Origin: Bacteroidales bacterium
GTDB taxonomy: Bacteria > Bacteroidota > Bacteroidia > Bacteroidales > UBA932
NCBI GenBank assembly: GCA_017469745.1
Contig: JAFUFS010000059.1
Location: 42,529-106,528, forward strand
Length of the DNA stretch: 64,000 bases
Reading direction: 5' to 3'
Below are positions 26,322 to 35,277 of the stretch, in pieces (the stretch's first letter is position 1; each line of letters begins with the position of its first letter). The translations under genes and the position numbers were made by a program. Under the pieces are notes generated by a model. It was not told where the DNA came from. It ran no database searches and was given only the letters and a program-made list of their open reading frames with translations.

Positions 26322-27398
26322 TTATTCCTGAGTCTTTTCTTCCTCCTTGGGGAGGTTGATGGTGCGGAAACGTTTCTGGCGGCGCTCCCAGCGTTCGCGT
26401 GCGAACTGCTGCATGTCAATCGCCTGGTCGTTCTCGTCGATGATTTCGAGGCCCAGGATGGTCTCGATGATGTCCTCAAGGGTCACTATTCCCTGGAAGC
26501 AACCATATTCATCGATGATGAGGGCCATCTGCTCGCGCTTCTTGAGGAGCTCCTCCCAGACCGTACTGAGAGATTCTTCCTCCTTGAAATAGGAGATCGG
26601 GCGCCTGAGTTCCTTGAGCCTCTTGTCGAACTCGTCGTCCGCCAGCCCCTCGAGGGCATCGCTAAGGAGGATGTAGCCGGTGATATATTCAGGAGAATCG
26701 CCGTAGACAGGGATCCTCGAATAATGGAGGTACTGGTCGTTCTTGTAGAAGTTCTTGAGGGTCATGTTCTCCTGGGCGGTCATGACGACGATCCTCGGGG
26801 TCATGGCCTCATAGGCCTGGACATTGTCCAGCTTCATTATGTTCTGGATGACCTTGTTTTCGTCGGAATCTATGACGCCTTCCTCAACTCCGATGTTCGC
26901 CATCGCGGTGACTTCCTCACGGCTGACTGAAGCTTCGTCTTCCTCTCCTGTGGACATTATCCTAGCAATGAGGCTGACCAGGAGCACCAGAGGATACATC
27001 AGTACGATCAGGACTGAGATGGACCTCGTCGTGAATCCCATCAGATTCTTCCAGTAGGATGTGCCGATGGTCTTGGGGACGATCTCGGCGAAAATGAGAA
27101 TAAGGAGAGTGGTGATCGCCGAGATTATTCCGAACCAGGTGCTGCCGAAAAGGATGGTTGCCTGGCGGCCGACTCCCGCGGCTCCTATCGTGTTGGCAAT
27201 CGTGTTGAGCGAGAGTATGGCAGCCAGGGGCTTCTCCGTGTCGGTTTTGTAGTCCAGGAACTTGTCTGCAAGCTTGTAGCCCTGCTCCTTCTTCATGGTA
27301 ATGAATGAGAGAGGAGTCGACATAAGGACCGACTCCAGGATGGAACAGAGGAACGAGATGCAAAGCGTTCCCAGCAGGAAAGTCAACAGCAAACCCAT
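26322..27398 (-). CDS. CNNM/HlyC-CorC family membrane protein with CBS pair
   Basis: About 358 residues from ATG 27398. The N-terminal DUF21 (CNNM transmembrane) domain has four hydrophobic segments over about residues 1-190, including IAEIVPKTIGTSYW. A CBS-pair domain follows (AYEAMTPRIVVMTAQEN... LIIDEYGCFQGIVTLEDIIETILG). No CorC-type C-terminal domain is clear. Related proteins are Mg2+/Co2+ or Na+-coupled transporters or regulators. A TTG five codons upstream (27413) is also open, but ATG 27398 is preferred because it sits 19 bases after the promoter box. Confidence 0.85.
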   Translation of the reverse strand: MGLLLTFLLGTLCISFLCSILESVLMSTPLSFITMKKEQGYKLADKFLDYKTDTEKPLAAILSLNTIANTIGAAGVGRQATILFGSTWFGIISAITTLLILIFAEIVPKTIGTSYWKNLMGFTTRSISVLIVLMYPLVLLVSLIARIMSTGEEDEASVSREEVTAMANIGVEEGVIDSDENKVIQNIMKLDNVQAYEAMTPRIVVMTAQENMTLKNFYKNDQYLHYSRIPVYGDSPEYITGYILLSDALEGLADDEFDKRLKELRRPISYFKEEESLSTVWEELLKKREQMALIIDEYGCFQGIVTLEDIIETILGLEIIDENDQAIDMQQFARERWERRQKRFRTINLPKEEEKTQE

Positions 27399-27417
27399 AG
27401 ATTCGTGAATCAATGTG

Positions 27418-27425
27418 CAAACTTA
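27418..27425 (-). promoter_or_regulatory. Candidate -7 box (TAAGTTTG) for the CNNM-type gene
   Basis: TAnnTTTG match on the minus strand in the short spacer after the TonB receptor gene, 19 bases before the chosen ATG. This supports separate transcription from the riboswitch-controlled receptor. Confidence 0.45.
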
Positions 27426-27452
27426 CGCAAAATCCTGCTGGGAAACAAGAAA

Positions 27453-29843
27453 TCAGAACCTTAGTGAGAGGGTTCCCATCACATTGAATCCGGCCATCGG
27501 GACAAAGCCGATCTGGTAGTAGCGGTTGCTGTCCGGATGGTTGTAACCTTCAAGGATCGAGGAGTAGACCCAGCCGCTGGTAGCGTAGTGGGCATTGAAG
27601 ATATTACCGAACCTCACTCCGCACACTGCTTCCTTGATGAGGAGCTTGGGCAGGCTGAATGAATATGTAAGGTTCAGGTCGGAGAAGGTGTAGGCCGGAA
27701 GGGAGCGGTCCACGTTCTGGGTGTTGTCAAGATACTGCCTGGAAACGAAATTGGTGTGCCAGACAGCCTCGAATCCCTTCTGGTGGAACCTTATGAATCC
27801 GTTCAGGATGCAGGAAGGCGAGAATGCCAAGGTGGCATCGTCATAGTGGATGGGCCTGAACGAGTCGTCCCAATCGACACTCGCCATCTCCGTGAAATCC
27901 TTCAGCTTGTTGATGCTGAGGGCGGCGTTGCCTTCAAAGGTCAGAAGGCGCGAGACCCTCCAGGCAGCAGTCAGTTCAACTCCTGTCCTGTAGGAATCCT
28001 TGATGTTGGTAGTCAGCGGCTCCCCTATCTCGCTGACTTCTCCGGTCTGGACAAGCTGGTTGGAGTAGTCCATGTAATAGAGGTTGGCGCCAGCCTGAAG
28101 CTTGTAGGAATTGTAATTGTAGCCAAGCTCGTAGTCGAACACACGTTCCGCCACCGGGAAAGGATACTTGTAGTTGTCCGTGAAATTATCCCTCTGTGGC
28201 TCCCTGTGGCTGACGGCGGCCGAGGCATAGAGATGGTTGTAGTCCTTCACCCAGCTCAGGCCGAGCTTCGGGTTGAAGAAATCGTAGGTCTCGTCAATGT
28301 CGAGGGTCTGGTTGTACCAGCGGCCGTCCTCCTTGTAGAACTTGTCGTTGATTCCGTCAGTCTTGTACCTGACCCTGCGGTACTGAGCGTCAGCGAAGGC
28401 CTCCCAATTCTTTGCGAATGAATATGTTGCCTTGAGATAGGCGCTTCCGTCGAATTTGGCGGCATCCGAATCATAGTAACGGTAAGGGCCTGAGGCAAGG
28501 ATCCTGTCAGAAAGGGCCTGATCCTTTATGTAGGTGAGGAAACCGTAGTGGTTTCCGTCAAACTGCTGGAGCGAGAACCCTCCTATGACATCCCATTTGT
28601 CATTTTCATAATTGACGCTTCCAACTACACCGTAAGTGTCCTGGGTAAGTCCCTTCTTGCGGACGAAATCCGTCTTCTGCACGTCCGGGTCAGTGAGTCC
28701 GAATTTCTTGAGTTTGTTGTTCGGGCGGAACTCTTCATAGTACCCGTGGCCATGGGTGTAGTGGGCGGCCAGGTTGATTATCCAGTAGTCAGCGGGATTG
28801 ATTGCTATCGAAAGGATGTTGTGATGCTGCCAGAAATTGTCCGTGGTCTTCGGCCAGAACGATCCGTCACGCATCTTATAGCGCTCAGTGGCGTATTTCC
28901 CGGCTTCGTTCTTTACGAAAAGGCCGTCGCTCCCGGTGACCAGGCCTTCATAAAGGCTGTTGAAGCCTCCCAGCCCGGCATTGTACATGTCCTTGTAGGT
29001 CTTTATGCCGGTCTTTGAGGTGTAGCTCCAGGTTCCGTCGTCATAGCTGCCGTCCATAAGGCTGTAGTCGCCGTTCCCTGCAGTGACTCCGTTCCAGGCC
29101 TGGCCGGTCTGCTCGTAATTGCCTATATTCCTGTATTTGAGGATGAAAGAGCGACCGAGCCATGTCAGGGCGCCGTACCATGATCCGGACTTTCCTGCCG
29201 TGCCGTGGACGTAGCCGTCGGTGCCGGTCGTGTGGAAGGACGCATCGGCAACGAGCTTGTTCCAAAGCAGGCCGGTGGAAAATGAAAGACCGGTGTTGTA
29301 GGTGTTGTAGCTCCCGTAAGACACATCGAACTGGGCGTTCGGATCATAGGATATAGCCCTTGTGCGCAGGGCTACGCTTCCGCCGAAGGCACCGTCTCCG
29401 TTGGTGGATGTTCCGACTCCCCTCTGGATCTGGATGCTCTCCAGGAAGTGGGAATAACTGTTCATGTTGGCCCAGAAGACGCTCTGGTCTTCAGGAGAGT
29501 TCAGAGGCACTCCGTCGATGGTTACGTTGATCCTGGAATCCCCTGCTCCGCGGATACGAAGGAATGTGGTTCCGGTCCCAACTCCGTTCTCGCTCCATGA
29601 GAGCACTCCGGGAGTGGAAGACAGCAGGAAGGGAATCTCCTTGCCGGACTTAGAGAACGATCCAAGTTCCTTGTAGTCGATGTTGGCTACGGCAAAAGGA
29701 GCATCCTTGGAGACGGTAACGCCCTTGACTACCGAAGCTTCCAGGACTTCTGTCCTGGTCGTGTCGCTCAAGTCCTGGGCATTGGATGAGACTGCAGCTG
29801 AAAGAAGGGCTGCGGCCATCGGCAATAAATAATAAACTCGCAT
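27453..29843 (-). CDS. TonB-dependent outer membrane receptor, TPP-riboswitch controlled (probable thiamin uptake)
   Basis: 796 residues. A signal peptide ends near SNAQ; the plug domain runs to about residue 165 (GVLSWSENGVGTGTTFLRIRGAGDSRINVTIDGVPLN, with the usual RG-G pattern) and the rest is a 22-strand-type barrel ending in an aromatic residue (MGTLSLRF). The TPP riboswitch just upstream shows the gene responds to thiamin pyrophosphate, so thiamin or a precursor is the likely substrate. No pnuT or thiamin kinase gene follows; the next gene downstream has its own promoter box. There is no carboxypeptidase-like SusC extension. Confidence 0.88.
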   Translation of the reverse strand: MRVYYLLPMAAALLSAAVSSNAQDLSDTTRTEVLEASVVKGVTVSKDAPFAVANIDYKELGSFSKSGKEIPFLLSSTPGVLSWSENGVGTGTTFLRIRGAGDSRINVTIDGVPLNSPEDQSVFWANMNSYSHFLESIQIQRGVGTSTNGDGAFGGSVALRTRAISYDPNAQFDVSYGSYNTYNTGLSFSTGLLWNKLVADASFHTTGTDGYVHGTAGKSGSWYGALTWLGRSFILKYRNIGNYEQTGQAWNGVTAGNGDYSLMDGSYDDGTWSYTSKTGIKTYKDMYNAGLGGFNSLYEGLVTGSDGLFVKNEAGKYATERYKMRDGSFWPKTTDNFWQHHNILSIAINPADYWIINLAAHYTHGHGYYEEFRPNNKLKKFGLTDPDVQKTDFVRKKGLTQDTYGVVGSVNYENDKWDVIGGFSLQQFDGNHYGFLTYIKDQALSDRILASGPYRYYDSDAAKFDGSAYLKATYSFAKNWEAFADAQYRRVRYKTDGINDKFYKEDGRWYNQTLDIDETYDFFNPKLGLSWVKDYNHLYASAAVSHREPQRDNFTDNYKYPFPVAERVFDYELGYNYNSYKLQAGANLYYMDYSNQLVQTGEVSEIGEPLTTNIKDSYRTGVELTAAWRVSRLLTFEGNAALSINKLKDFTEMASVDWDDSFRPIHYDDATLAFSPSCILNGFIRFHQKGFEAVWHTNFVSRQYLDNTQNVDRSLPAYTFSDLNLTYSFSLPKLLIKEAVCGVRFGNIFNAHYATSGWVYSSILEGYNHPDSNRYYQIGFVPMAGFNVMGTLSLRF

Positions 29844-29889
29844 AATAAATTAATATTCATGCGAGGGGCCGCCTGTAAGGCGTGTGTGA

Positions 29890-29975
29890 GATTATGCTTC
29901 CCTTCGGCGGCATTACCCGCATCAGGTTCAATGGGTATGATCTCAACCGGACCAAGCCGGTACCCCCGCTTATTT
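29890..29975 (-). ncRNA. TPP riboswitch (THI element)
   Basis: Read on the minus strand, the conserved thi-box pieces occur in order: GCGGGGGTACC, TTGAGATCATACCC, TTGAACCTGATGCGGGTAAT, GCCGCCGAAGGGAAGCA. This is the thiamin pyrophosphate aptamer. It lies about 50 bases before the TonB receptor start, so it probably acts on the receptor's expression by hiding the start region or by terminating. The exact ends are estimated. Confidence 0.93.
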
Positions 29976-29989
29976 CGCTGCAAAGATAG

Positions 29990-30766
29990 CTATTTTTTCT
30001 CTACAAGTTCCACTTCGTAGAGCCTTTTCCAGTACTTTCCGGTAAGATAGATCTTCTTTGTGGAAGGATTGTAGGCAATGCCGTTCAGGACGTCGGTGTA
30101 TTGATCCCTAAGATGACGTGGAAGAAGGCCTGTGCAGTCGACGGTTGCTTCGACCTCCCCGCTCTGGGGATTGATTATGACGATCATGTCGGTCATGTAG
30201 ACGTTGGCCCAGATCTTACCGTCGATCCACTCCAGTTCGTTCAGCTGATTGACCGGGCGTCCGTTCATCTTGACAGCCAGGGCCTTCTGCTGCTTGAACT
30301 GCTCGTCGAGCCAGTACAGGCGGGATGAACCATCACTTGCGATAAGGCTCTTGCCATCGGTAGTAAGTCCCCATCCTTCACGGGCATAACTGTAGGTCTG
30401 CTTGTAGTCCAGGGTCTTGGCGTCATAGATGAAGGCTACCTTGTTCTTCCAGGTAAGGATGTAGATGTTGTCTCCAAGCTGGACTGAGCCCTCCAGGAAG
30501 TACTTCTTGTCGAAGTCGAATTTCTTCAGGGCCTTTCCGGTGGCCAGGTCGACCAGCCTGAGGGTTGATTCTCCCCACTGGCCCGTGGTTTCGATCATCC
30601 TGTCGCCCTGGAAGAAAAGTCCCTGGGTGTAGGACATTTCGTCGTGGGGATATTCTTTCACGACCTTGATCTTGTACTGCCTGACCTTGGCGTCCGCGCA
30701 TGATGAAGCCAGCGACACCCAAAGTGCCATCATCAAGATTGCTAGTATGTTCCTCCCAGTTCTCAT
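29990..30766 (-). CDS. Glutaminyl-peptide cyclotransferase (glutamine cyclotransferase), lipoprotein
   Basis: 258 residues. The N-terminus is a lipoprotein signal (ALWVSLASSCADA, lipobox Cys near residue 23). The rest follows the five-bladed propeller of bacterial glutamine cyclotransferases: EYPHDEMSYTQGLFFQGDRMIETTGQWGESTLR, NELEWIDGKIWANVYMTDMIVIINPQSG and NGIAYNPSTKKIYLTGKYW. It turns N-terminal glutamine into pyroglutamate on exported peptides or proteins. It is directly upstream of the TPP riboswitch on the same strand, with only a short gap. Confidence 0.9.
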   Translation of the reverse strand: MRTGRNILAILMMALWVSLASSCADAKVRQYKIKVVKEYPHDEMSYTQGLFFQGDRMIETTGQWGESTLRLVDLATGKALKKFDFDKKYFLEGSVQLGDNIYILTWKNKVAFIYDAKTLDYKQTYSYAREGWGLTTDGKSLIASDGSSRLYWLDEQFKQQKALAVKMNGRPVNQLNELEWIDGKIWANVYMTDMIVIINPQSGEVEATVDCTGLLPRHLRDQYTDVLNGIAYNPSTKKIYLTGKYWKRLYEVELVEKK

Positions 30767-30790
30767 GACTGACTGTTTCTTAATAAAAAA

Positions 30791-31103
30791 GGTGGGGCCG
30801 TAAGCCGGTTTCTGTTTTTGAATCTGTCATTTATCTGCGCAACCTACCCCCTGGCATCGGACGGGCAGCCCTCATCTGCCAGTATATTTGGTCTTGCAGG
30901 CCCTGGCACCGTACCCGTACGGCGTCGCCGACGCACGTCGTGAGCTCTTACCTCGCGTTTTCACCCTTACCTTGCGGCGGTTCTTTTCTGTTACGGTGCT
31001 ATAAGATCACTCCCATCTGAGCTTTCCTCAGCAGGGTGCCCTTTCCTGTCCGGACTTTCCTCACCCGGAGCCGAAGCTCCGCAGCGCGACAGATCGCCCC
31101 ACC
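30791..31103 (-). ncRNA. rnpB: RNase P RNA (bacterial class A)
   Basis: On the minus strand the 5' part contains GAGGAAAGTCCGGAC, the invariant P4/CR-I region, and the 3' end contains CAGAAACCGGCTTAC followed by GGCCCCACC, which pairs with the 5' GGTGGGGC. The total is about 313 bases, as expected for a class A RNA. It processes tRNA 5' ends with the RnpA protein. It fills the gap between glpC and the cyclotransferase gene and has its own promoter box. Confidence 0.96.
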
Positions 31104-31114
31104 TTTATTGTCGG

Positions 31115-31122
31115 CAAAAATA
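31115..31122 (-). promoter_or_regulatory. -7 box (TATTTTTG) of rnpB
   Basis: TAnnTTTG match on the minus strand about a dozen bases before the predicted 5' end of RNase P RNA. Its distance from that fairly well known RNA end helps calibrate where transcription starts after such boxes in this genome. Confidence 0.55.
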
Positions 31123-31143
31123 CAAAAAATGTGCTAAAGAAAA

Positions 31144-32391
31144 CTAATCCATGCGGACCCCATTGGCCTCGGCCGTAGCTTTCAAATCAAGGGCGTCGGC
31201 AAGGATCAGGATGGGGTTCAGGACAGCGTAACCGGTGGACATCTCGATCTGCCACTTGCATGTCTCGCATTCGCAGCAGACAAAGTCGGGAGCCAGGGAT
31301 TTGATCTGCTCGAACAGAGGGCGGCCGATCTCCTGGGAGTACTTGTAGTTCTCTTTCTTGAAACCGTAAGTTCCTGCCATACCGCAGCAATGGCTGTCAA
31401 GCACAGTCAGTGAAACTCCCGAAATCATATTCATGAGGCTTCTGGTGAATATCCCCCAACCGAGTTTTTCCATGTGGCAGGGTACATGGTAGGCGACCCT
31501 GGCACGGTAGTCCTCGCGGAACACCAGCTTGGCCTTTCCGGAATCGACCAGTTCGAAGAGGAATTTCTCGACCATGGTAATGCTGTCCCTCACGGCTGAG
31601 TTGTCGACATCGAGGACATCGGGATATTCATCCCTCATGGTGAAGACGCAGGTCGATGAGGTTGCCACGATAGGCATTCCTTTTTCAACCACCTTGCCGA
31701 AGACCTTCACATTGTGATCAGCATGGCGTTTTGCAGAATTCCATAAACCGTTGGAAATCATTGCAACACCGCAGCACTTCTCATCCATCAGTTCAACTCC
31801 CCATCCAAGGGCGTTCATCACTTTTACAAAGGCTTTTCCAACCTCCGGCTGCTGGAATTCCGTAGAGCAGCCATGGAAGAATGCCACCTTGGAGGAGAAC
31901 TTCGCCTGATCTTTCTGGGCTTCCTTCCTGAACCAGCTTTCAAACCCCTCGCGCTGGTACTGAGGGAAGGTCCTGTTGCGGTCTACGTCGAGCATGACAT
32001 CCATGACCCCTTTGACAGGTTTCGCCTTCATGATCGAGTTGACCAGCGGGGCAACGGGCCTTGCGACCTTGCCCATGAAGTCCGTGTTGGCGAGGATCCT
32101 ATCGCGCAGCTCAGGCATTTCGCGGGAATATCTCCTCCTCGCGGAATGGATGAGGTCGGCTATCTTCACTCCCGAAGGACAGGCCACTTCGCAACGCTTG
32201 CAGTTCATGCAGTACTTTAGATTCTCGTCGAAGAAGTACTTGTCCTTCAGCCTGAGCCTTTCACCGTCCGGACCGGCCTGCTTGGGGCCGGGATAGGATG
32301 GATTGACTGCAACCACAGGGCAATACGCCGTGCAGATAGTACATTTTATGCACTGCTCGAAATTGTTGAAGCTTACGTTACTTTCTTGCAT
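31144..32391 (-). CDS. glpC: Anaerobic glycerol-3-phosphate dehydrogenase subunit C
   Basis: 415 residues. Two 4Fe-4S ferredoxin clusters open the protein (CIKCTICTAYCPV and CMNCKRCEVACPSG). Two CCG-type cysteine-rich domains follow (EKCCGVAMISNGL and LDSHCCGMAGTYGFKKE). GlpC links the GlpAB dehydrogenase to the membrane quinone pool. It is the last gene of glpA-glpB-glpC, four bases after glpB. Confidence 0.92.
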   Translation of the reverse strand: MQESNVSFNNFEQCIKCTICTAYCPVVAVNPSYPGPKQAGPDGERLRLKDKYFFDENLKYCMNCKRCEVACPSGVKIADLIHSARRRYSREMPELRDRILANTDFMGKVARPVAPLVNSIMKAKPVKGVMDVMLDVDRNRTFPQYQREGFESWFRKEAQKDQAKFSSKVAFFHGCSTEFQQPEVGKAFVKVMNALGWGVELMDEKCCGVAMISNGLWNSAKRHADHNVKVFGKVVEKGMPIVATSSTCVFTMRDEYPDVLDVDNSAVRDSITMVEKFLFELVDSGKAKLVFREDYRARVAYHVPCHMEKLGWGIFTRSLMNMISGVSLTVLDSHCCGMAGTYGFKKENYKYSQEIGRPLFEQIKSLAPDFVCCECETCKWQIEMSTGYAVLNPILILADALDLKATAEANGVRMD

Positions 32392-32395
32392 AGAT

Positions 32396-33682
32396 CTAAA
32401 GCGCTAAAATGTTGTCAGCAACGCTCATGGCAGTCAGGATCGCTACACCAGCGCCGCTGCCTTCCTGAAGGGAATTGCACCCCCCTACTTCTGAGCCAGC
32501 CACGAAGAGGTTCCCAATGGTCTCCCCGCCCTTGACTGCACGGAATGAACTGTCTGTCACCACACCGAAACCGGAGAAATTCTGATGTGCGAAGAAATCC
32601 TCGTCACACCAGTCTTTCCTCTCTTCAGGATAATCCACATCGAGTCCGAAGACCGGTTCGCTCACCCTGTCTGGAGTGGCCTCAAGGCCTTTGCCAAAGA
32701 GGTTGCCGCTGGCCAGGACGAAGGAGTCAGCCTCGAGACGGATGTCTCCCAGATTCTGTGTCCGGATGCTCTTGACCCTGCCACCTTCAATGACAGGATC
32801 GACAGCCGTGTCGCCCATCAGGAATGTACCTCCCGCAGCTTCGAAAGCCTTCTTGAGGAGCATCTGGGCGCGGATTCCAGGGACAGACGGAGGCATGGTG
32901 CCGACAAACACCACCTTGGCGGGGATCATCTCCCTGAGCCAGCCGGTTATCTCATTGCTTCCAAGCCCGAAGACTTCAGGCAGGATCACCAGGTCCTCGT
33001 CCTTGACAAGGCTTCCCACCTTGTGGCCGAATTCCTTCCAGTTTTCTTCGAGATTCATCACGCGTGCAATGTTCACAGAACGCATCTCGGTGGGATTCTT
33101 GCGGATGTTCTCAACGTCCTTTAGCCTAACGGCTTCGATCCTGCAGGAAGTACCTCTCTTCTCCAGACCTTCTGCGATGAAGCGGGTGTTGAAATCCAGG
33201 AAACCGGCGAAGTTGACGATCAACGCCTTGCTGCCCATAGGCTGGTCTTTCGATTCGAGCAGGGTCACATCCTTCATCGCCAGCCAGGCCGGTTTCAAAG
33301 TCCCCATAGGAGTCAACCGGAAGCCGTTGCGTACCATGACTTCGCCGACCTCGGAGCGTGAGGATTCCGAGGAAGAAACCTGGTGAAGCTCTATTCCGCA
33401 CTCCTTGAAGAATCCCGGAACAGCGGCAACATATTCACTGACCTTGTCGGTCCCGATTTTTGAATATGGATGCTTCCCGGGAAGCGAAAACAGGACTTTG
33501 AGGGGCTCCTGGACGGGTGTCCCGTCAGAAAGACGGCCGAGCAGGCCAAAAGCTCCCGATGAAAAATGAAGTGCATTCTGGCCTGCAGAGACCATGAGGC
33601 ACTTGCGTCCGGCCTTCTGGAGTTTGATGCCGCAGACCAGGGCGGACATTCCTCCGCCGATCAGTATAGTGTCAAATTTCAT
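32396..33682 (-). CDS. glpB: Anaerobic glycerol-3-phosphate dehydrogenase subunit B
   Basis: 428 residues. An N-terminal FAD-binding Rossmann motif (DTILIGGGMSALVCGIKLQKAG) and C-terminal GLDVDYPEERKDW...GSEVGGCNSLQEGSGAGVAILTAM fit GlpB. It works with GlpA as the oxidising core that converts glycerol-3-phosphate to dihydroxyacetone phosphate. It is translationally coupled to glpA through a four-base ATGA overlap. Confidence 0.92.
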   Translation of the reverse strand: MKFDTILIGGGMSALVCGIKLQKAGRKCLMVSAGQNALHFSSGAFGLLGRLSDGTPVQEPLKVLFSLPGKHPYSKIGTDKVSEYVAAVPGFFKECGIELHQVSSSESSRSEVGEVMVRNGFRLTPMGTLKPAWLAMKDVTLLESKDQPMGSKALIVNFAGFLDFNTRFIAEGLEKRGTSCRIEAVRLKDVENIRKNPTEMRSVNIARVMNLEENWKEFGHKVGSLVKDEDLVILPEVFGLGSNEITGWLREMIPAKVVFVGTMPPSVPGIRAQMLLKKAFEAAGGTFLMGDTAVDPVIEGGRVKSIRTQNLGDIRLEADSFVLASGNLFGKGLEATPDRVSEPVFGLDVDYPEERKDWCDEDFFAHQNFSGFGVVTDSSFRAVKGGETIGNLFVAGSEVGGCNSLQEGSGAGVAILTAMSVADNILAL

Positions 33683-35277
33683 ATCTCTTCATTCAAGCCA
33701 AGTACCTCTGAATATACCCACTGTGTGTAGGCGCTCTCACGCAGGGTCTCCCCCCAGGCGACAGGAAACATTCCCTTCCATCGTTCGTTCATGAAGGACT
33801 TCAGGTTGGCCCTCGCCGCTGCCGTGCAATCATTGGCCTTGGCAAAGCGTCCGGCAGCCCGGCAGGCGCAGAGCTCTCCCTGGCAGGTTCCCATGCCGAC
33901 GCGGGTCCTTCTGCGAAGGTCCACCAGGTCGTTGACTTCCAGATTCTTGATGGCAGAATCAACCTCGGCGACAGAGACCTGCTCGCATTCGCAGACCAGG
34001 CTTCCGTTGTCGTCATCGAAATAAAGATTGGCAGCCCTCGAACCGAAACGTCCGACAGAGGCTTTTTGCGCAGTGGTAGGAACGTCCCAGATCTTCTTTG
34101 CGACCTTCTCGATGCCACCGGGTTCCGATCCAGGGAGCGGTGTCTTGGCCGTAACGCAGGCAACGTTGACTCCCAGTTTCTTGCAGACTGCATCTGCCGC
34201 CATTTCGGCCATGAGCCTGTAGGTCATGAGCTTACCGCCTGTGATGCTGATGAAGCCCTTGATCCCGTCACGGGTTTCATGGTCGAGGCAGACTATTCCT
34301 CGGCTTATATTCCTTCCAGAAGGATCATTGTCCGCAGAGACAAGCGGACGGACTCCTGCATAGGCCCTGAGGATCCTGGTCTGGGCAAGGCTAGGAGCCA
34401 GCTTAGCTCCTTCGGTGAGCAGCAGGTCGACTTCGTCCGGAGTCACTTTGATTCCGTCGCACTCCTCGTAGGGAACCCTCGTAGAGGTGGTTCCAATGAT
34501 GCAGACGGTGTCGCCGGGCACGAGGATGTCGGCATTGGCAGGCTTGCGGCACCTGTTAAGCACGACTCCGTTGACCCTGTGGGCGAAGATCAGCAAGGCT
34601 CCCTTTGCAGGGAACATGCCTATGTTGGCTCCGGCCATAAGGGCTATGTTGTGCCCCCAGATGCCTCCTGCATTGACCGTAACCTGGGCATAATAGTCAG
34701 TGACGGCTTTAGTGTCGTGGTCGAGTACCTTGACACCCTTGACTGTGTCACCTTCCTTGATGAAGCCCACCACCTCCGAGTGAACGAGGATCTTTGCCCC
34801 ATGGAGCTTGGCATCCACCATGTTAGCAGCGCAGAGACGGAATGGATCGACCGATCCGTCGGGGACCTTGACAGCCCCTATTATCGAGGGGTTGACAGAA
34901 GGTTCCAGTGCTATAGCTTCCTTGGGGTCCATGACCTCGGCCTTGATTCCGGCTGCGGTACAGGCCTTCACGAAGGTGGCCTGGTACTCAAGATCGTCCT
35001 CGGGGAGGGTTATGAACAGGCCGGAGGTGTCGTCCACGCAATGACGTGCAATTTTCTTGAGGATCATGTTTTCCTCGATGCACTCAGATGCGGACTCCTT
35101 GTCCGTCACTGCGTAGCGGGCGCCGCTGTGGAGCAGGCCGTGATTCCTTCCGGTGGCTCCGGTCGCAATGTCTCCCCTCTCGATGAGGAGGACTTTAAGG
35201 CCTCTCAAGGCGCAGTCCCTTGCGGTTCCCGCGCCGGTTATTCCTCCACCAACGACAATAACATCAAATTCTTCCAT
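33679..35277 (-). CDS. glpA: Anaerobic glycerol-3-phosphate dehydrogenase subunit A
   Basis: 532 residues. The FAD site DVIVVGGGITGAGTARDCALRG and the GlpA/GlpD core (ARYAVTDKESASECIEEN...) cover the first 380 residues. A C-terminal BFD-like 2Fe-2S domain follows, with cysteines in LVCECEQVS and MGTCQGELCACRAAGRF (about 425-490), typical of the anaerobic enzyme. Its start overlaps the stop of the preceding lipoprotein gene (TAATG). Confidence 0.93.
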   Translation of the reverse strand: MEEFDVIVVGGGITGAGTARDCALRGLKVLLIERGDIATGATGRNHGLLHSGARYAVTDKESASECIEENMILKKIARHCVDDTSGLFITLPEDDLEYQATFVKACTAAGIKAEVMDPKEAIALEPSVNPSIIGAVKVPDGSVDPFRLCAANMVDAKLHGAKILVHSEVVGFIKEGDTVKGVKVLDHDTKAVTDYYAQVTVNAGGIWGHNIALMAGANIGMFPAKGALLIFAHRVNGVVLNRCRKPANADILVPGDTVCIIGTTSTRVPYEECDGIKVTPDEVDLLLTEGAKLAPSLAQTRILRAYAGVRPLVSADNDPSGRNISRGIVCLDHETRDGIKGFISITGGKLMTYRLMAEMAADAVCKKLGVNVACVTAKTPLPGSEPGGIEKVAKKIWDVPTTAQKASVGRFGSRAANLYFDDDNGSLVCECEQVSVAEVDSAIKNLEVNDLVDLRRRTRVGMGTCQGELCACRAAGRFAKANDCTAAARANLKSFMNERWKGMFPVAWGETLRESAYTQWVYSEVLGLNEEI

